Assembly: GCA_000435195.1 (NCBI GenBank)
Contig: FR880152.1
Location: 26,200 to 35,082, forward strand
Origin: Clostridium sp. CAG:169
GTDB taxonomy: Bacteria > Bacillota > Clostridia > Oscillospirales > Ruminococcaceae
DNA length: 8,883 nucleotides
Reading direction: 5' to 3'
Below the pieces are notes generated by a model, which searched no databases, was not told the DNA's origin, and was given only the letters and a program-made list of their open reading frames with translations. Below, in pieces: positions 7,296 to 8,883 of the stretch. Made by a program: the position numbers and the translations under genes. The first letter of the stretch is position 1, and each line of letters opens with the position of its first letter.

Positions 7296-7322
7296 TTTAA
7301 CGTATTGGAGAATAATTATCAA
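7294..7322 (-). promoter_or_regulatory. Possible upstream promoter P2
   Basis: On the minus strand TTGATA (7317-7322, 5/6 to consensus), a 17-bp spacer and TAAACT (7294-7299, 4/6) fit a weaker sigma-A promoter feeding the same operon. AT-rich DNA gives many such matches, so this is tentative. Confidence 0.3.
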
Positions 7323-7332
7323 ATTGTTTTTC

Positions 7333-7361
7333 TATATATATTCCGCGAATCTTATCGACAA
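7333..7361 (-). promoter_or_regulatory. Possible upstream promoter P3
   Basis: TTGTCG (7356-7361), a 17-bp spacer and TATATA (7333-7338) on the minus strand make a third promoter-like pair, about 40 bp above P2. Each hexamer is 4/6 to consensus. It is the weakest of the three in combined fit. Confidence 0.25.
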
Positions 7362-7393
7362 ATTCTTTCACTTGTTTGGATTTTGACAAAGCA

Positions 7394-7409
7394 GGTGAAC
7401 ATTTTCACC
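7394..7409. promoter_or_regulatory. 16-bp dyad GGTGAA-N4-TTCACC, possible operator
   Basis: A perfect inverted repeat, GGTGAACATTTTCACC, in an AT-rich stretch without genes, about 33 bp above P3. The GC-containing arms stand out from the surrounding sequence, which favours a protein-binding site over chance. No regulator family is assigned. Confidence 0.35.
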
Positions 7410-7410
7410 G

Positions 7411-7537
7411 ATTTTTTTGCATATTGACAAGATATCCCCCAAGGGAATGCAAATTTATTGAAAATTTTTTTGTGTTATTTTTTGGATTTCAGTAAATCTT
7501 TTACTTTACTTTCGAAAGAATACAACTGTAAAACAGC
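7411..7537. other. AT-rich intergenic stretch, no gene seen
   Basis: This is the distal part of the roughly 430-bp gap between the YitT gene and dppA. No coding frame with a ribosome binding site was found on either strand. It contains a loosely spaced inverted repeat TTTGCAT (7416-7422) / ATGCAAA (7447-7453) enclosing a CCCCC tract, and a CTTTCGAAAG palindrome (7509-7518). None matches a riboswitch or T-box motif that I recognise. Confidence 0.4.
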
Positions 7538-7571
7538 AAAAGACCTGTCCGAAAATATGGACAGGTCTTTT
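7538..7571 (-). terminator. Intrinsic terminator after the MarR-YitT operon
   Basis: A perfect 13-bp stem, AAAAGACCTGTCC / GGACAGGTCTTTT, with an 8-nt loop, lies 14 nt after the YitT stop. The minus-strand 3' arm ends in TTTT. The stem has T-runs on both sides, so it could also stop plus-strand transcripts. It insulates the transporter operon from the upstream operon. Confidence 0.85.
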
Positions 7572-7585
7572 GTGATACACTTTGT

Positions 7586-8215
7586 TTAAAATGAACCCTC
7601 TGCGGTTTGACGTTTTCTGCTGCTTCCAATCGGCAGCTGCACGATCCCGATAATCTGACCCGACAGCAAAACGGTCAGCAGCGACAGCGCAATGCGCTTA
7701 AAGTCCAGATAGCTCAAGGAGAGCAGCAGCACAATCAGGTCGCTGGCAAGGTAAGCCCAGCGGATGTCCCAGTGGGTCACCTTGCAAACCGACATCGCCA
7801 AAGCATCATCTCCTCCGGGTGCTCCGCCTGCGCGCACGCACAGTCCCGCGCCTACACCGACAAAGACTGCGCCCAGTAAAGACGCCACCAGCGGCATCTG
7901 CGCCAGCTGCGGCCAAAGCGGAGGAAACTGCTCCACGATTGCATAAATCAGCGAAAAACAGCCGCCGGAAATTGCCGAATAAAAGATAAAGGATTTTCCC
8001 AGCAGCTTCCATCCCAGCAGATAGCATGCTGCATTCATCACAAAACCGGAAACAGCCGGTGAAATGTGCAGCCAGTGGTTGAGCAGCAGGGTCATTCCTA
8101 ACACGCCACCCTCGGTCACGCCGGACAGGGCATGGATATTGTACAGACCAAAAGCCAGTATCCCGCTGCCAATAACACATAAGATAACTTTTTTCATTAC
8201 ATTGTTTGCTTGCAT
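7586..8215 (-). CDS. YitT/DUF161-family integral membrane protein, short form
   Basis: A 209-residue multi-pass membrane protein. Hydrophobic helices are visible at about 8-26, 54-72, 76-94, 108-128, 153-172 and 174-195. Family-type motifs are SGVTEGGVLGMTLLLNHWLHISP (31-53) and the glycine-rich GGAPGGDDALAMS (130-142), which corresponds to the conserved GG-x-x-GG-D motif of the YitT group. The usual cytoplasmic DUF2179 domain of about 80 residues is absent. The protein ends in a basic tail, SSRKRQTAEGSF. Function in this family is poorly known, although some members are linked to transport. The frame is open to 8299, but that part lies inside the upstream regulator. The ATG at 8215, one base after that regulator's stop, is preferred as a coupled start. 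Its only ribosome binding site is a distant AAGGA. A second ATG at 8197 is possible. Confidence 0.8.
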   Translation of the reverse strand: MQANNVMKKVILCVIGSGILAFGLYNIHALSGVTEGGVLGMTLLLNHWLHISPAVSGFVMNAACYLLGWKLLGKSFIFYSAISGGCFSLIYAIVEQFPPLWPQLAQMPLVASLLGAVFVGVGAGLCVRAGGAPGGDDALAMSVCKVTHWDIRWAYLASDLIVLLLSLSYLDFKRIALSLLTVLLSGQIIGIVQLPIGSSRKRQTAEGSF

Positions 8216-8216
8216 T

Positions 8217-8678
8217 TTATTTCTTGTTGATTCCTTCCTGTTGTGGTTTCTTTTTGATTTCTTCCTGTAAAAAATCAGCGTAGCTGGTAAGAGAATCAAT
8301 AAAATCGGGCGAGTGGATTTCCAAGGTTCGGCGCATTGCTTCGTTTTCCGAGCGATAGAACAGCTCGAGCACCTGCTGGGTGTACTGCATCCCTTTTTCG
8401 GTCAGGCGCACCAGCTTTTCCTTTGAGCGGTCGATTTGCTCAAGCTCCACATAGCCCAGCTCGACACACTCTTTGACCACCGTGTTGATGGTGGTGCGCG
8501 GGATAATCCATTCTTCACAGATTTGCTTTTGGGTGTGTGCTTTTCCATCATCCAGTGCAAACAGCAGCGAAATGGTGTTGACCTTCATCCCGCTTTTACG
8601 CGCCAGCAAATACCAAATCCCATCCACGCGATTGATTGCGACCATCAATCGTCGGACACTTTCTCTCTCTCCAGCCAC
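8217..8678 (-). CDS. MarR-like winged helix-turn-helix transcriptional regulator
   Basis: A 153-residue DNA-binding protein, the usual MarR size. An N-terminal dimerisation helix (about 5-30) is followed by a winged helix-turn-helix: HTQKQICEEWIIP (48-60) and recognition helix RTTINTVVKECVELGYVELE (61-80), then a wing with basic residues DRSKEKLVRLTEKG (83-96). A long C-terminal helix ends in a lysine-rich tail. The frame can be opened at TTG 8699, but the GTG at 8678 is chosen because AAGGAGG ends exactly 8 nt before it and would otherwise be inside the coding sequence. The promoter carries two identical palindromes (8701-8716 and 8728-8743), so the protein probably represses itself and the co-transcribed YitT gene. 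No ligand can be inferred, and no redox-type cysteine pattern like OhrR is evident. Confidence 0.88.
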   Translation of the reverse strand: MAGERESVRRLMVAINRVDGIWYLLARKSGMKVNTISLLFALDDGKAHTQKQICEEWIIPRTTINTVVKECVELGYVELEQIDRSKEKLVRLTEKGMQYTQQVLELFYRSENEAMRRTLEIHSPDFIDSLTSYADFLQEEIKKKPQQEGINKK

Positions 8679-8686
8679 GGTATCAT

Positions 8687-8693
8687 CCTCCTT
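8687..8693 (-). promoter_or_regulatory. Shine-Dalgarno that fixes the MarR GTG start
   Basis: The minus strand reads AAGGAGGATGATACCGTG. The seven-base AAGGAGG is 8 nt from the GTG at 8678, near-ideal spacing. The nearby ATG is out of frame. Confidence 0.85.
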
Positions 8694-8700
8694 ACACAAT

Positions 8701-8716
8701 AATACGAATTCGTATT
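8701..8716. promoter_or_regulatory. Operator O1: 16-bp palindrome in the MarR transcript start region
   Basis: AATACGAATTCGTATT is a perfect 16-bp palindrome, identical to the core of O2. It begins 11 nt past the other copy and lies between the -10 box and the ribosome binding site, so a bound repressor would block initiation or clearance. Together with the flanking CAAT/ATTG tetranucleotides the two copies form a 51-bp inverted repeat (8697-8747) with 20-bp arms. Confidence 0.85.
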
Positions 8717-8722
8717 GATTAT

Positions 8723-8751
8723 ATTGTAATACGAATTCGTATTATTGTCAA
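8723..8751 (-). promoter_or_regulatory. Strong sigma-A promoter of the MarR-YitT operon
   Basis: On the minus strand a perfect TTGACA (8746-8751), a 17-bp spacer and TACAAT (8723-8728, 5/6) form a near-consensus promoter. Start of transcription is expected near 8716. The spacer is almost entirely occupied by operator O2. A TATAAT further downstream (8719-8724) would need a 21-bp or longer spacer and is less likely to be the -10. Confidence 0.8.
8727..8744. promoter_or_regulatory. Operator O2: 18-bp palindrome inside the MarR promoter spacer
   Basis: TAATACGAATTCGTATTA is a perfect 18-bp palindrome containing the same 16-bp core as O1. The centre-to-centre distance from O1 is 27 bp. It fills the spacer between -35 and -10, where binding would exclude RNA polymerase. 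Its size fits a MarR dimer site. Assignment to the adjacent regulator is by position and family habit. Confidence 0.85.
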
Positions 8752-8778
8752 GCCTTTCCTCACTTTTTTTACAAAAAT

Positions 8779-8792
8779 TTGTAGCACTACAA
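8779..8792. promoter_or_regulatory. Dyad TTGTAG-CA-CTACAA, possible operator for the divergent gene
   Basis: A perfect 6-bp inverted repeat with a 2-bp centre, unrelated in sequence to O1/O2. It overlaps TACAAT (8788-8793) on the plus strand, which could be a -10 box but has no good -35 at 17 bp. It may bind a second regulator of the gene starting beyond the right edge. Confidence 0.3.
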
Positions 8793-8874
8793 TACATATT
8801 GGACAAAAGAATAAAAAGATATGAGGAATAGGGTCTCATGGGTTATAGTTAAGTTACCACACCAAACCAGCCCG

Positions 8875-8881
8875 AAAGGAG
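8875..8881 (+). promoter_or_regulatory. Shine-Dalgarno of a plus-strand gene starting beyond the window
   Basis: AAAGGAG lies two bases from the window end, on the plus strand, after about 125 bp without any gene. A start codon would fall a few bases past 8883. If so, this gene is divergent from the MarR operon and shares its regulatory region. Nothing of its product can be seen. Confidence 0.5.
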
Positions 8882-8883
8882 AC

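Noticed and set aside
5612..7300. Long plus-strand open frame of 562 codons
   Set aside because: It is antisense to the whole dppA gene, rich in Val/Cys/Gly as expected from a complementary shadow, and extends into the dppA promoter.
7286..7300. CodY box at the dppA promoter
   Set aside because: CodY control of peptide transport is known in Firmicutes, but the best alignment has about six mismatches to the 15-bp consensus.
7411..7540. Riboswitch or T-box in the dppA upstream region
   Set aside because: No T-box consensus, no antiterminator/terminator pair before dppA, and the inverted repeats are too loose to match a known riboswitch class.
8679..8699. TTG at 8699 as the start of the MarR-like regulator
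   Set aside because: It would place the ideal AAGGAGG ribosome binding site inside the coding sequence and has no binding site of its own; GTG at 8678 has perfect spacing.
8697..8747. CRISPR-like or transposon-end repeat from the two identical palindromes
   Set aside because: Only two copies exist, and they coincide with promoter elements upstream of a regulator gene; there is no target-site duplication or transposase.

Overview
The window looks like chromosomal DNA of an anaerobic low-to-mid GC Firmicute, probably a gut Clostridia member of the Oscillospiraceae/Butyricicoccaceae type. The reasons are strong AGGAGG-type ribosome binding sites, sigma-A style promoters with 17-bp spacers, a Gram-positive lipoprotein peptide-binding protein, and an oxygen-sensitive double-cubane iron-sulfur protein. 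The genus is inference. Every gene seen lies on the minus strand, so the map is described from right to left.

Right edge to 7538: a small MarR-like regulator (GTG start at 8678) and a YitT-family membrane protein form a two-gene operon, joined by TAA-A-ATG and closed by a strong terminator. Its promoter carries two copies of the same perfect 16-bp palindrome. One fills the -35/-10 spacer and the other lies at the start of the transcript, which is the layout of an autorepressed regulator. A divergent plus-strand gene seems to start just past the right edge, because a Shine-Dalgarno sequence sits in the last bases.

7537 to 7160: an AT-rich regulatory region with no gene. It holds up to three tandem promoter-like sites about 40 bp apart, several dyads and a leader hairpin.

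7159 to 359: a complete dipeptide/oligopeptide ABC transporter operon (binding lipoprotein, two permeases, two ATPases, order A-B-C-D-F), followed 27 nt later by a homologue of E. coli YjiM, a 2-hydroxyacyl-CoA dehydratase-type double-cubane cluster protein. A hairpin-plus-T-tract between the binding protein gene and the permease genes should act as a partial terminator, making the binding protein more abundant than the membrane complex. A terminator closes the operon after yjiM.

Left edge: the N-terminal 65 codons of a DIP1984-family protein with its own probable promoter.

Most genes are ordinary. The points most worth following are the yjiM gene at the end of a peptide-transport operon, with no activator ATPase gene in view, and the twin-palindrome control region of the MarR-YitT operon. 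I found no clear evidence of a wholly new system, mobile element, CRISPR array or structural RNA gene.
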